Origin: Paraphysoderma sedebokerense
Taxonomy: Eukaryota; Blastocladiomycota; Physodermatomycetes; Physodermatales; Physodermataceae
Reading direction: 5' to 3'
NCBI GenBank assembly: GCA_025602915.1
Contig: JAHLJZ010000040.1
Coordinates: forward strand, 1 to 64,000
Length of the DNA: 64,000 bases
Numbering within the stretch: the stretch's first letter is position 1; every line of letters starts with the position of its first letter. Below are positions 1 through 10,800 of this stretch, piece by piece. Under the pieces are notes generated by a model, which saw only the letters and a program-made list of their open reading frames with translations, had not been told where the DNA came from and searched no databases. The position numbers and the translations under genes were made by a program.

Positions 1-247
1 GTTGCAGCCCTTTATCTCTCTGCCAATCCATCCGGATCACCTGATACATTCGCAAAGATTCTAAGAAACACTGCTACGAAAGATGCTATTGAGGTTATTT
101 TATCTTATTTAAGTTTTTATCGGATGTATAGTTGTACTTCGTGCTAACGTTGATGTCTTGCAGCCGAGCTCTCTACACGAAAAATCACCAAATCTGCTTG
201 TGTACAGCCCGCTGGACAATAACGTCACCCCGTCTGCCAATAAATAG
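1..247 (+). CDS. Subtilisin-like serine protease (S8), 3' end only
   Basis: Last two exons of a secreted subtilase whose 5' part lies left of the window. Exon 1-93 is open from the first base and encodes VAALYLSANPSG, which aligns with the segment after the catalytic Ser in the intact copy at 1134-2906. An intron runs 94-163 (GT donor, gctaac branch point at 142-147, CAG acceptor). The final exon 164-247 ends SPNLLVYSPLDNN...SANK and a TAG stop. The splice point after DAIE is identical in the downstream paralogue, which supports the call. No catalytic residue falls in this fragment, so activity cannot be judged. First member of a three-gene tandem array. Confidence 0.8.
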
Positions 248-1133
248 TACGCATTTTATCATATTATGCTGAAGCGAAATTTACATGAACATGAATACAT
301 CCATATCTACCCAGATTTTATCTGTATGTTCTAATGTTTGGGAAATGTTGGAACAGTTACTGTCATATTTTGATACAAAATAAAACTATTATTAATATCT
401 CCGTTGGCCGATGCAACTGATCAAACCGCAATTTCACTATGAAAATGTCCCTTCTGCAAAGACAGCAGTCGCGGGTTTGTTGTTAATCGCATTGATGAAT
501 GAAACTGAATCTCCCATCCTGAATATAACAAATTGAGGGGTATATTGTGGTAATGCGTAAATCTCTGGTCAACATCATATGTTATATTGGAATTCATATT
601 GCCTCTTTAAATTTCTGTCGGCTTTCAATCAGTAATCGAAATGCCTGCAGCCATTGGCACGTAAAGTTTAATCTCCTTCACGGTTCATGACTTACGTGAT
701 TAACCGCGACGCTTGTGTCACCTGATGACAAGCGAGATGCAACGGAGTAGCATATCTTGTAGCTAATACACCCACACAGAAACTGATAATCGTAACAGAA
801 ACTGATTACCATTTAGTTATCACGTGAAGTCACATTGCATCTGAGCATGCTTGATAAAAATGAATTGATTTTCGAATCGCGTGTTCGTTTATATGTTCCA
901 TTATGTATGCGTTTTGCAGTCATTACTCGTTGGCAGAGAAGTAAGCTCGCGAAGAACACGATACTTTACTGCCGCAAAAAGGAATGAAAGTCTTTCCAAA
1001 AGCCTGGCGACATTGGTCAACGGACTCCGGAGATGATACGTTCTAGCAGAAACTTTGAGGTATAAAGAGGCTATGGAATCAGAGACTGCTAACCTTATAC
1101 CAGCATATCAAGCAAGACTCAGAAAACTTTATC
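248..1133. other. Intergenic region with protease promoter
   Basis: No gene seen. It holds the 3' flank of the first protease and the promoter of the second. A 15-base string cgcgaagaacacgat at 948-962 recurs exactly at 3655-3669 upstream of the third protease, and the following tggcga/ggtcaac spacing is also kept, so the upstream regions of the two tandem genes are homologous. Confidence 0.6.
1061..1067 (+). promoter_or_regulatory. TATA box of the S8 protease gene
   Basis: TATAAAG lies 67 bases before the ATG at 1134. The spacing fits a TATA-directed start with a short leader, and the tandem paralogue has TATATATAAAG at a similar distance. Confidence 0.55.
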
Positions 1134-2906
1134 ATGTTTAGACTTTCCCTCATCACCGCTTTTGCATTATATGCCCTCGTGCAATCAGCTCCACTTGAGC
1201 CCACTGAATATATTGTTCAATTGAAGACAGATGCGAGCCTTGAGACATGTACGTTTCCTCAGAATTCTTGTGCAAGCAGCGTGCTCTCACAAAAACTCAC
1301 GCGATCAATCATTTTAAAGTTGCCAACCGTCTTAACAACCTCAGCGGTGAATTTTCGATCATGAGCTTTACCGAAACGATAGCCCAACAATTCAAAATTG
1401 GCAACGCGTTCCAAGCTGCATACACAACCAAACTTTCTCCTCAACAAGTTGAGCAAATCAACGCCCTACCAGAGGTCGCAAGTATTGTACCAAACTTGGA
1501 ATTCAGCGTATTTAATGACATTCCGTCACAGAAGGAACAATTTATCGATGACTCGAATATGTGGGGATTAGATAGAGTCAACGCTAAGAAAGGTCTTGAT
1601 CAAAAATACACTTGGACTGTTGACGGTTCCAACGTTGATTGCTATGTCGTTGACACGGGGATCATGGCCTCGCATCATGAGTTCGAAGGAAGAATCATAC
1701 AAGGAGGTATGTTGCCGGTAAAAATATACCCCCTTGAATGAAAATTAATTTATATTATTACGTTTAGCATCTTTCATTCAAAATGAGGATACTGATTTAC
1801 ATGGACATGGTAAGTATTACAAATTTAAATTATCTTGGCATATATTGACGCAAAGATAATTAAATCTTAGGTTCACATGTGGCCGCTATTATGGCTGGTG
1901 CATCCTACGGTGTTGCAAAGAACTGTAGCATTATCCCTGTTAAAATATTTAACCGCTTGGGCAGAGGTTCCTTCACGACAATTATAGCGGGACTCAGCTG
2001 GATTGCAGAATCTGTTAAACAAAGAAAGAAACCCTCTGTCGTAAATATGAGTTTAGGTGGCCCAAAGGTAAGCTCATGTCCATAGTTAGATTTCTGCATT
2101 TGTTCATAACTTTTTTTTTAGACACAAACTTTGAACGACGCAGTCAAAGCTCTTGGTACGTGAAACTCCCGAGGTCTAACTTTATGCGATTGAAATACTC
2201 ACCAGTCATTTTATAGTCGACCTGGGCATCGTCGTAGTAGTTGCCGCTGGCAATTCTAATTCCGATGCATGCGAATTTAGCCCAGCGTCAGAACCAAGCG
2301 TAGGTATTCCTTTCATGAGCGGTGGCAAATTATATAATATATAATTATGGTCACCCGAATTGAGTGCCACAATTAAAAAATACTGAGTGCTTTTTTAAAT
2401 CCCTAAAATCTTAAAGGTAATCACCGTGGGGGCAACGAATAAGAGCGACATCCGTGCGAAATTTTCTAATTATGGCCAGTGTTTGGATGTATTTGCTCCG
2501 GGTGAGGACATCAAGTCTGCAGGTGTTTCAGATGCAAACGCATCTGCTATTATGTCTGGCACATCGTAAGTTGCGGCTACATATTCTTCAATGTTCCACT
2601 TGTATTGGAACCAACCTTTTTGATTTGCCTCTTAGTATGGCTACACCATTTGTTGCTGGAGTTGCAGCCCTGTATCTTTCAGCCAACCAATCCGGAACTG
2701 CGGCATCATTCGCAGAAGTTTTGAAGAAAACTGCAACGGCTGACGCTATTGAGGTAATAACCGTTCACTAACTGTTGTTGTATTATTCACTGACAACCTG
2801 TGTGCCATCTTAGCCGAGTTCCATCATGGCGAATTCACCCAATCTCTTGGTCTATAGCTTACTTGACTTTAATAGCTCTGAACCTATCAAGGAACAACAT
2901 GATTGA
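1134..2906 (+). CDS. Secreted subtilisin-like serine protease (S8), nine exons
   Basis: Exons 1134-1248, 1320-1706, 1768-1809, 1871-2067, 2122-2155, 2217-2299, 2417-2565, 2636-2753 and 2814-2906 join to 405 residues in one frame. Residues 1-18 form a signal peptide, then an I9-type propeptide (EYIVQLK..., EFSIMSF). The peptidase domain has the full triad: Asp in VVDTGI, His in HGHGSHVA, Ser in SGTSMATP, plus the oxyanion Asn in VAAGNSNS. This is the proteinase K/cuticle-protease layout, so an extracellular or vacuolar endopeptidase is expected. The second splice (aaag acceptor at 1319) was chosen because it keeps frame and aligns with the paralogue at 3835. The gene looks intact and is the only complete protease of the array. 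Confidence 0.88.
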
Positions 2907-3834
2907 ATACTCGAAGGCCAACTATTATATTAGCTGTAGACTGAAGGAACTTGATTTTACGATTTATCTGTTTACAAACAGTTCAAACTTCCCAACTTCT
3001 CCATAACTGAATATGTTGAAATGTATCTTAATTATTGACTAAAATCAAATAAACACGCGTTGATCGCGCTTTACATGAATTCGAAAAGAAAATAAACTGC
3101 AACGTTTATACGGTACCTTCTCCAACCATTAACCAGAATCTCCGACCGAGTGGAAGAAATGCGTCGCGGCATTAGTGATCAGGTTGGGCAGATCAAGTAG
3201 TTAGGCAGGAGTTTCATACATTATATTCCGAATATTTACAAATTGTATGCGGCAGCTCTGGTGACTTTTCTAGACATAAACTGTTGATGACTCGGAGACG
3301 AATGTATATGACGTCACGACTGATGGAGTTGCGCCCAAGTTAATCATATTCCTTGCAGCTCAGAGGATTAATGAATTTACCATCTCTCACCAACTTTTCC
3401 GCAGTTCCTCGTCAGGCGATCGGGTGCGAAATCAGGGTTCAGTGTTCACAATGACAAGAAAGGACTTTGAATTAATATCAGGCAACCATAACAAACAAGT
3501 TGTGTCATTCATATATTCGCCGACCGTAATGTTAGAGCCATTCTGATTTTGCCTGTTTTGGTCTGAAATAATTGATTTCAGAATCGCTTATTTCGTCCCA
3601 TGCGATATTGTGAGCCACTGGTGGTCGTGCGCGTATGGCAAAAAATGAAAAAAACGCGAAGAACACGATGAGTTCAGTGTCCCAAGAATATAAACCCCAC
3701 TGAAGAGACTGGCGATCACGGTCAACCGATGTATTTGCAATTCTGTTGACAAAGTTTGGCAGAATCAGTGATGTATATATAAAGACACAGTATGGGAGCC
3801 CAATCTGTTATACACACACCAGCGAAACCTCACT
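2907..3834. other. Intergenic region between protease copies
   Basis: No coding region recognised. It holds the 3' flank of the intact protease and the promoter of the truncated copy, including the repeated string at 3655-3669 and a TATA stretch near 3774-3784. Confidence 0.55.
3774..3784 (+). promoter_or_regulatory. TATA box of the truncated protease copy
   Basis: A TATATATAAAG-like stretch about 55 bases before the ATG at 3835. It suggests that the promoter of the broken copy persists. Confidence 0.5.
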
Positions 3835-4411
3835 ATGCTTAAGCTTTCCCTCTTAACCACTCTTGCATTATGTGCATTGGTACATTCAGCTCCACTCGAT
3901 TCAACAGAATATATTGTTCAGTTGAAAAAGGATGCCGGCCCAGCAACCTGTATGTTCTGTCTTTCACTACATATTATTGATCACACTGTCTTCTCAACAA
4001 TCTAACTGTTTCTGTATAAAACTATAGATGCAAACCACGCTCAAATCATCAGTGGTGATTTCTCGGCTATGGGTTCCCGCAAAGCTATATCACGAAAATT
4101 CAAAATAGGCAGCGTTTTCAAAGGATATTCCACCCGTCTTTCTCAGAAACAATTTCAGCAACTTAAGAATCTGCCAGAAGTTTTGCGCATTGTGCCCAAT
4201 TTGGAATACAGAAAATTCAACGATATTCCTTCAATCAAAGAGCAAGTTGTCAGCGATTCCGAAATGTGGGGATTAGACAGAATTAATGCTAAGAAGGGTC
4301 TCGATCAAAAATACACCTGGACAGCCGATGGCTCTAATGTGGATTGCTATATTGTTGACACTGGAATTATGGGCTCGCATACCGAATTCGAGGGCAGAGT
4401 GATCCAAGGAG
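3835..4411 (+). pseudogene. Subtilisin-like protease copy, truncated after exon 2
   Basis: Exons 3835-3949 and 4028-4411 match the first two exons of the gene at 1134: signal peptide (MLKLSLLTTLALCALVHS), I9-type propeptide and the catalytic-Asp block YIVDTGIMGSH. The second exon ends at the same place (IQGG, with GT at 4412), but no third exon follows. The sequence instead runs into a reversed F-box/LRR gene from about 4440. The catalytic His and Ser are absent, so it cannot be a working protease. If transcribed with read-through it would give a secreted propeptide-like fragment, which in this family can act as a protease inhibitor; that is conjecture. Confidence 0.8.
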
Positions 4412-4420
4412 GTTTGTGAT

Positions 4421-4951
4421 TTATAGATTATGTGTTGTCAGTATCTTCTGTAGTTTCTGTGGAAACAGCAAAAGGTGTAATGGTTCGACATGGCAATTAT
4501 TAATATCGAGTTCTTGTAAGTTTTCAGGAAAGTCCTCGAGCGGTAACAAACTGTAATTCTCAAACACTAATCTCTTAAGAGTCGGGGGAAGAATGTACTG
4601 CAGGTGTGTCTGCTCAACCTCGTAATGATATTGAATAAAGTCGATTTGCTCGATATTGATTGCGCTTTCTAGTAGATCGGACAAGATCATCGACACGCTG
4701 TGTTCCCCTTTACCATCGATTCGGATTCGACGGACATCTGGCAAGAACGAGCAAGTCTTCAACTCTCGCCACTTGAGAACATCAGTGAATGCCCAATAGC
4801 GTAACGTGCAACCGTTGAATCTGAAGGAACGAAACAGTTCTTTACAGCAAGGTTCGTTAAACATACTATGCACAAGTCTGAGTGACTTAAGATCTTCCGT
4901 TGGGACGAATTGGGGGATAAGGTAGAGAATGTCTGAGAGTAGTTGCTCCAT
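4421..4951 (-). pseudogene. F-box/LRR protein copy, 3'-truncated
   Basis: Read on the - strand from the Met at 4951 (MEQLLSDIL), it encodes an F-box-like segment and the start of an LRR region, then breaks off after FPQKLQK with a short unrelated tail and a stop. About 176 residues remain against 442 in the copy at 5647-6975. Residues 1-82 are nearly identical to that copy; the rest has drifted further. The start at 4951 is preferred over an upstream Met at 5014 because both paralogues begin at the MEQL position. It may still make a short F-box protein. It abuts the truncated protease tail to tail, as if one deletion removed both 3' ends. Confidence 0.75.
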
Positions 4952-5014
4952 TTTCCGTGTTTCCAGAGGGATCCTTGCCTTGAATGTATTAGCATGTAGT
5001 GAATGCATTACCAT

Positions 5015-5646
5015 GTAAAATAGTAAGAGGCTTTAAATGCATATTTCAAGTGAGTCACTTCTGCCGCAGCTCTGCAGTCTCTGCTCACGATTGGTTGAAA
5101 ATTGAACATTGAGGAACAACGAACAACCAACACGACAGTCTACAGATTTAGTAACATTCAATGCAACTTATTATCTCTATGTTTAAGTAACGTTCGGCAA
5201 TTCAGATAATATATATGTTACCATTTATGATGTAGTTTTCTTTGGTTCAATTCACCAGCGCCCAGATAAATCAAGTGGATTACGACAGGCAACGGAATAA
5301 TTTGTATGGCAAGGTTATAGTTTGATGCTCCTCACGTACAAAGCGACAATCCAATACTCGGTTTCTACGTTTATGTCCACATTATTAAGAGTTAGTTGCA
5401 GATATTCAAGTTCTATTTCTAGTATTTTAGTATATCCAGCCATCTTAGTCAGTTTTTACAAAAGAATATTGGTGGATCTGGTGGATCATGGGCCGTTGTG
5501 GCGGTTGCGTGCATCTGAGTTGAAAATAACCATAAAAAAATTGGAATCTTTTATATATTTTTACAGGTTTGGCGCCATAACATACGGATAATTAATTTGT
5601 AGAAATAGTCGCTTATTAAGAACAGAATTTTATTAATAATCACAAT
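5015..5646. other. Upstream region of truncated F-box copy; 3' flank of the next
   Basis: No gene recognised. Near its left end it carries a promoter region resembling that of the copy at 5647-6975 (TGAGTCA at 5051-5057, ATTGG at 5090-5094). The remainder to 5646 shows no coding signal I trust. Confidence 0.5.
5051..5094 (-). promoter_or_regulatory. AP-1/Gcn4-like site and inverted CCAAT box
   Basis: TGAGTCA (5051-5057) and ATTGG (5090-5094, CCAAT on the - strand) lie about 100-140 bases before the start at 4951. The same pair, in the same order, occurs upstream of the paralogue at 5647-6975 (7060-7066 and 7100-7104) amid otherwise diverged flanks. Confidence 0.4.
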
Positions 5647-6975
5647 CTACTCCTTTGGATCCCACATTTGTGCTGCAAAAGCTAAAGACTCGTTGAGCAA
5701 CTTCTCAGAGAAGTTGTGTTCTATGTTAATTGTTGTACAAGTCTCTGGGAAGCTTGGCCAATCATTTTCATCGACATGGTTATAACTACAATGTAGAGTT
5801 TGTAAAGTAGGCGGTAACTTCGGCAATTCAGTCAATGAATTATAACACAGGTGAAGATTTTTCAATTTAGATGGTAAATCTGGCAATTTAGTAAGGTAAT
5901 TATTGGTTAAATGAAGATTCACCAACTTCGGGGGTAGTTCCGGCAACTCTCTAAGGCCATTATGCGACAGATTTAGCGTGACTAGAGTTGGAGGTAGGTC
6001 AGCGACTTTCCTAAGTGAGTTATGGCTCACCTCTAGCTCATTTAGTCTTGGTGGTAATTGAGACAATGTCGAAATTCCGTTATTTGACAGATTTAGCGAA
6101 CAAAGAGTTTTGGGCAAGTAGTTTGGTGGTATTGATTCAATATCGCAATCGTTGAGGCGAACAGAGACAAGATTGGAGGGAAGCCTTGGAAAATTTTGAA
6201 CGAAATTGGCTGAATGAGAAACTGCGAGTTTCTCTAGGCTTGCTGGCAATGATTTGATTAAAGTATCAGGATTATCCCAAAATTCCAGAACGCGAAGAGT
6301 TTGCGGCAGCGGCGGTAAATAAGATAACTTCGTAGCTTCGCATATAAGCGTATGAAGTAAAGGTGGAAGATCTGGGAGCGCCGTCAAATCATTGTGAGAG
6401 ATATCAAGAAATTGAAGGCATTGAGGAAGGTACGGTAACGTGGTAATCCCGCAATTACTGAGGCGTAAACGATTAAGTTTCTGCGGTAACAGCAGAAGAT
6501 GTAGCGGTTCGACATGGCAATTACTAATATAAAGTTCTTCCAAGTTTTCGGGGAAAGTTTCGAGAGGTATCAAATTGTAATTCTCAAACGTCAATTTTCT
6601 AATCGTCAGGGGAAGAGCGTACAGGAGGTGCGACTGCTCAACATCGCCATTTTCCTGGAAAAATCCGATATCGTCGATGTTGACTGTTGTCTGTAGTAAT
6701 TTGGACAGAACCATCGAGACTCTATGTTCCCCTGTGCCGTTGATTCGGATTCGGCGGACGTCTGGCAAGAATGAGCAAGTTTTCAACTCTCGCCACTTGA
6801 GAACATCAGTGAATGCCCAATAGCGTAAAGTGCAACCGTTGAATCTGAAGGAACGAAACAGTTCTTTACAGCAAGGTTCGTTAAACATACTATGCACAAG
6901 TCTGAGTGACTTAAGATCCTCCGTTGGGACGAATTGGGGGATAAGATAGAAAATGTCTGAGACTAGTTGCTCCAT
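5647..6975 (-). CDS. F-box protein with LPX-type leucine-rich repeats
   Basis: Single-exon 442-residue protein. Residues 1-45 (MEQLVSDIFYLIPQFVP then LKSLRLVHSMFN) read as an F-box, the Skp1-binding part of SCF ubiquitin ligases. From about residue 150 there are some twelve leucine-rich repeats of about 21 residues built on LPxLPxxLxxLxLSxNxL. This LPX type is best known from bacterial effectors (YopM, IpaH, SspH) and is uncommon in fungal F-box proteins. No signal peptide or membrane segment is seen, so a cytosolic substrate adaptor is likely; the target is unknown. Middle member of a three-copy family in the same orientation. The ATG at 6975 follows a TATAAA (reverse complement of 7041-7046) and conserved upstream motifs. 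Confidence 0.75.
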   Translation of the reverse strand: MEQLVSDIFYLIPQFVPTEDLKSLRLVHSMFNEPCCKELFRSFRFNGCTLRYWAFTDVLKWRELKTCSFLPDVRRIRINGTGEHRVSMVLSKLLQTTVNIDDIGFFQENGDVEQSHLLYALPLTIRKLTFENYNLIPLETFPENLEELYISNCHVEPLHLLLLPQKLNRLRLSNCGITTLPYLPQCLQFLDISHNDLTALPDLPPLLHTLICEATKLSYLPPLPQTLRVLEFWDNPDTLIKSLPASLEKLAVSHSANFVQNFPRLPSNLVSVRLNDCDIESIPPNYLPKTLCSLNLSNNGISTLSQLPPRLNELEVSHNSLRKVADLPPTLVTLNLSHNGLRELPELPPKLVNLHLTNNYLTKLPDLPSKLKNLHLCYNSLTELPKLPPTLQTLHCSYNHVDENDWPSFPETCTTINIEHNFSEKLLNESLAFAAQMWDPKE

Positions 6976-7823
6976 TTTCCGTGTTCCGGAATTTCAGATT
7001 TTTTGAATGAGGTTTATGGCCATTTCAAGTGGAGAAAGAGTTTATATGCGTAATTCGAGTGAGTCACTTTTCCTGGCAGCTGCCGCGTCGTTATTCGTGA
7101 TTGGCCTAGGTTCAACAACGGAGAAGTCAGTGAGTCAAAAGAGGAGGACATGCCAATTTAGTAACATTCACCAAAATTCTTAAGAATTCTTATTTAGTTC
7201 TCCGAAAAGGGCTATTGTTAGGCACGAAATTGATTATTGAGTCAATTCAAAGGATTTTTTTAATCATTTTTTAATCACCTTTGATTAAAAAGTTCAAACT
7301 CGGCATCGAGAATTACAAAATGATAATTACTTTTTAATTTCCTTTCCCTCATAAAAAAATTTAGGTTTCAAAAGTTGTTCTCTATTGTTGCTCAAGAAGA
7401 AGAACCGGCTGGTTACAATTTTCGCCGATACGTGAGTGAAGAGTTCTCAATAAATCGGTGACTATCGTACTTATGCGCAAAATATGTAGTAGGCTTCCAG
7501 CAAATCATATTCATCTTTGTATACAATCATTTGCGCCCGTTAATTCCCATTATATTGGCTCATGACATCACCGATGGTTAATCGATTCCATTCATCGACA
7601 GAATCGAGATTATGTGGTTTTTCTAAAACTGGCCCCTCTGGCGCACCAAGTACTCGGCTTACGATTTGACCTGCGGACACCACCAGTGCTTGTGCAGTTT
7701 TATGCCACTGCAGATTCCCTGCTGATCATCATCAATAGATTCATGTGAATAAGCGATGTACGAGGTGCGATGCAATGTTGAGGGGAAATGATACAATAAA
7801 TATAATGCCTCTAAAATTAAGTT
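6976..7823. other. Intergenic region between F-box/LRR copies
   Basis: Holds the promoter of the 5647-6975 gene near its left end (TATAAA on the - strand at 7041-7046, TGAGTCA at 7060-7066, ATTGG at 7100-7104). The rest, including an A/T-rich stretch at 7250-7350, shows no gene. Confidence 0.5.
7041..7104 (-). promoter_or_regulatory. TATA box, AP-1/Gcn4-like site and CCAAT box
   Basis: Reading away from the start at 6975: TATAAA at 7041-7046, TGAGTCA at 7060-7066, CCAAT (ATTGG on +) at 7100-7104. The last two are kept at similar spacing in the truncated paralogue, which supports function. Confidence 0.45.
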
Positions 7824-9035
7824 CTATTGATTTGACTGCAATTCATCGATTGAATTAAACATAGTTGCGGCAAAGCTCATGGCTTCATCCAGTAAAATAT
7901 TGCAATTAATTCTTACTATTTTTAATGTCTTTGGAAATCTGGGCCATTCCGATATCCGATTATGGTCGCATCGCAAAGTCTGTAATTTTGCCGGTAATTC
8001 TTGCAATTCTGTAAGTTCATTATGCGATAAATGTAGAGTTTTCAAACTTTGCGGTAAATTGGGGATTCCCCTAAGTTTGTTTTGCCATAACTTCAGCACC
8101 TCTAATTTTGACGGCAAGCTTGACAGTATCTTGAGTTTGTTATATGACAAATCAAGAGAACGAAGAGAAGTTGGCAGATAATTATGTGGTATAGATTCAA
8201 TTTCACAATCATGCAGGCAAAGTTGGATAAGTCTTGGCGGTAGTTGTGAGAATCTTTGAAGGAAATGTGGTGAATGAGAAATAATGAGTGTCTCCAGACC
8301 GGACGGCAATGTTTCTATGAATGTGTTGGGAGTACTCCACAATTCAAGGGCGCGAAGAGAATTCGGGAGCGGCGGCAGACGAGTAAGCTTAGTATTATGG
8401 CATATGAGAGTCCGCAGTAATGGAGGGAGTTCAGGGAGTTCAGTTAAGTCGTTTAGGGATAAATCAAGATATTGAAGATATTGGGGAAGGTAGGGTATTG
8501 AGGACAGTACGCAATTAATCAAGCAAAGACGTTTAAGTTGCGGTGGGAATAGAAAAACTTGTTCCGGTTTGACCAGACAAGCTGTAATGCTTAGCTCCTG
8601 CAAGTTTTCAGGGAACATCTCAAGCGGTATTGAACCGTAGTTCTCAAACATCAACTTTTTACACCGACCGGGAAGTTGATATTTGAGAGAAGGATCTTCA
8701 ATTTTGTAGTCTGTCTGAATAATTTCGACATTTTCGAGGTTCACCATAAAGTGGAATAAGTCCCATAAAGCCAACGATACACCGTATTCCCCTCTACCGG
8801 TGATACGAACTGTTTTGACGTCTGGAAGAAATGAGCAAGTCTTCAACTCTCGCCATTTAATATCATCAGTGAAAACCCAAAAGCTTAGTGTTGACCCTTC
8901 AAATGTGAGAGTTCGAAACAGTTCTCGACGACAGGGCTCATTGAAAATACTATGCACCCGCCTGAGGGACTTGAGGTCCTGCTTCCTAATGAATTGGAGA
9001 ATACCAACAAGGATGTCGGTGAGCAGTTGCTCCAT
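7824..9035 (-). CDS. F-box protein with LPX-type leucine-rich repeats, third copy
   Basis: Single-exon 403-residue paralogue of the 5647-6975 gene. The F-box (MEQLLTDILVGILQFIRKQD) is followed by a region with the shared motif RELKTCSFLPDV and then about ten 21-residue LPxLPxxLxxL repeats. The start at 9035 is preferred over an in-frame Met at 9104 because the other copies begin at MEQL. It is clearly more diverged than the two left copies and lacks their upstream TGAGTCA/CCAAT pair. Probably an SCF substrate adaptor; no sign of secretion. Confidence 0.72.
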   Translation of the reverse strand: MEQLLTDILVGILQFIRKQDLKSLRRVHSIFNEPCRRELFRTLTFEGSTLSFWVFTDDIKWRELKTCSFLPDVKTVRITGRGEYGVSLALWDLFHFMVNLENVEIIQTDYKIEDPSLKYQLPGRCKKLMFENYGSIPLEMFPENLQELSITACLVKPEQVFLFPPQLKRLCLINCVLSSIPYLPQYLQYLDLSLNDLTELPELPPLLRTLICHNTKLTRLPPLPNSLRALELWSTPNTFIETLPSGLETLIISHSPHFLQRFSQLPPRLIQLCLHDCEIESIPHNYLPTSLRSLDLSYNKLKILSSLPSKLEVLKLWQNKLRGIPNLPQSLKTLHLSHNELTELQELPAKLQTLRCDHNRISEWPRFPKTLKIVRINCNILLDEAMSFAATMFNSIDELQSNQ

Positions 9036-9378
9036 ATATATACCGCAAAAAAATTTATCAGACTGAGCAGGAAAAGGCAAGACAAGTATAAATGCACAAC
9101 GCAAGGAGTTAGTCTCGGCTTCTGTGAATTTCGTTAATTAATTATGAGAGCCCGCGAGCTAGCTTCCTTGCTAAATATATGCGCAAAATTCAGTGGCGAG
9201 TTTTACACGTGACCTGCCTCCTTGGCTCATAACTGCCAAATGTACAGATGGACAGTTGAGAAGTGCACCTGGGCAGAAACAGATTTGTCAACCTAGATTT
9301 CATATGCTTTATTATCTGGGCTCAAATAATACAATCACAGCAAGATCACTCCAGAAATATATCAGATCTGACGTAAAT
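9036..9378. other. Intergenic region
   Basis: Promoter side of the third F-box gene and 3' flank of spermidine synthase. No gene seen; an open frame of 135 codons across it is the antisense of the synthase's last exon. Confidence 0.5.
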
Positions 9379-10608
<1,230 letters not shown>

Positions 10609-10800
10609 CTTGTGCTAATCCTTACTACAGTCAAATGAGGTGATTTGTGTCGTAAGGCCGGTTTGCCACTGGGGACTTCCACAATGATTTCCGTTCTATT
10701 CTGGTCACGTGGCTGTTGCCCTGTCACAGTCAGAGACTCGGGCATTCCTTCATTCAGCTCATCCTGCCGACATTCCACATCTTGTGTCCATATTCAGAAG
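10609..10800. promoter_or_regulatory. Probable bidirectional promoter (spermidine synthase / TPR protein)
   Basis: A 192-base gap separates two divergent starts (10608 on -, 10801 on +). No strong TATA is seen on either side. A frame on the + strand is open through part of it from 10645, but the MENLAD start at 10801 is the better start. Confidence 0.4.

Noticed and set aside
10645-10800. Upstream in-frame Met (10645) for the TPR gene
   Set aside because: It would add 52 Cys/Ser-rich residues unlike the family and run through the shared promoter; MENLAD at 10801 is a better start.
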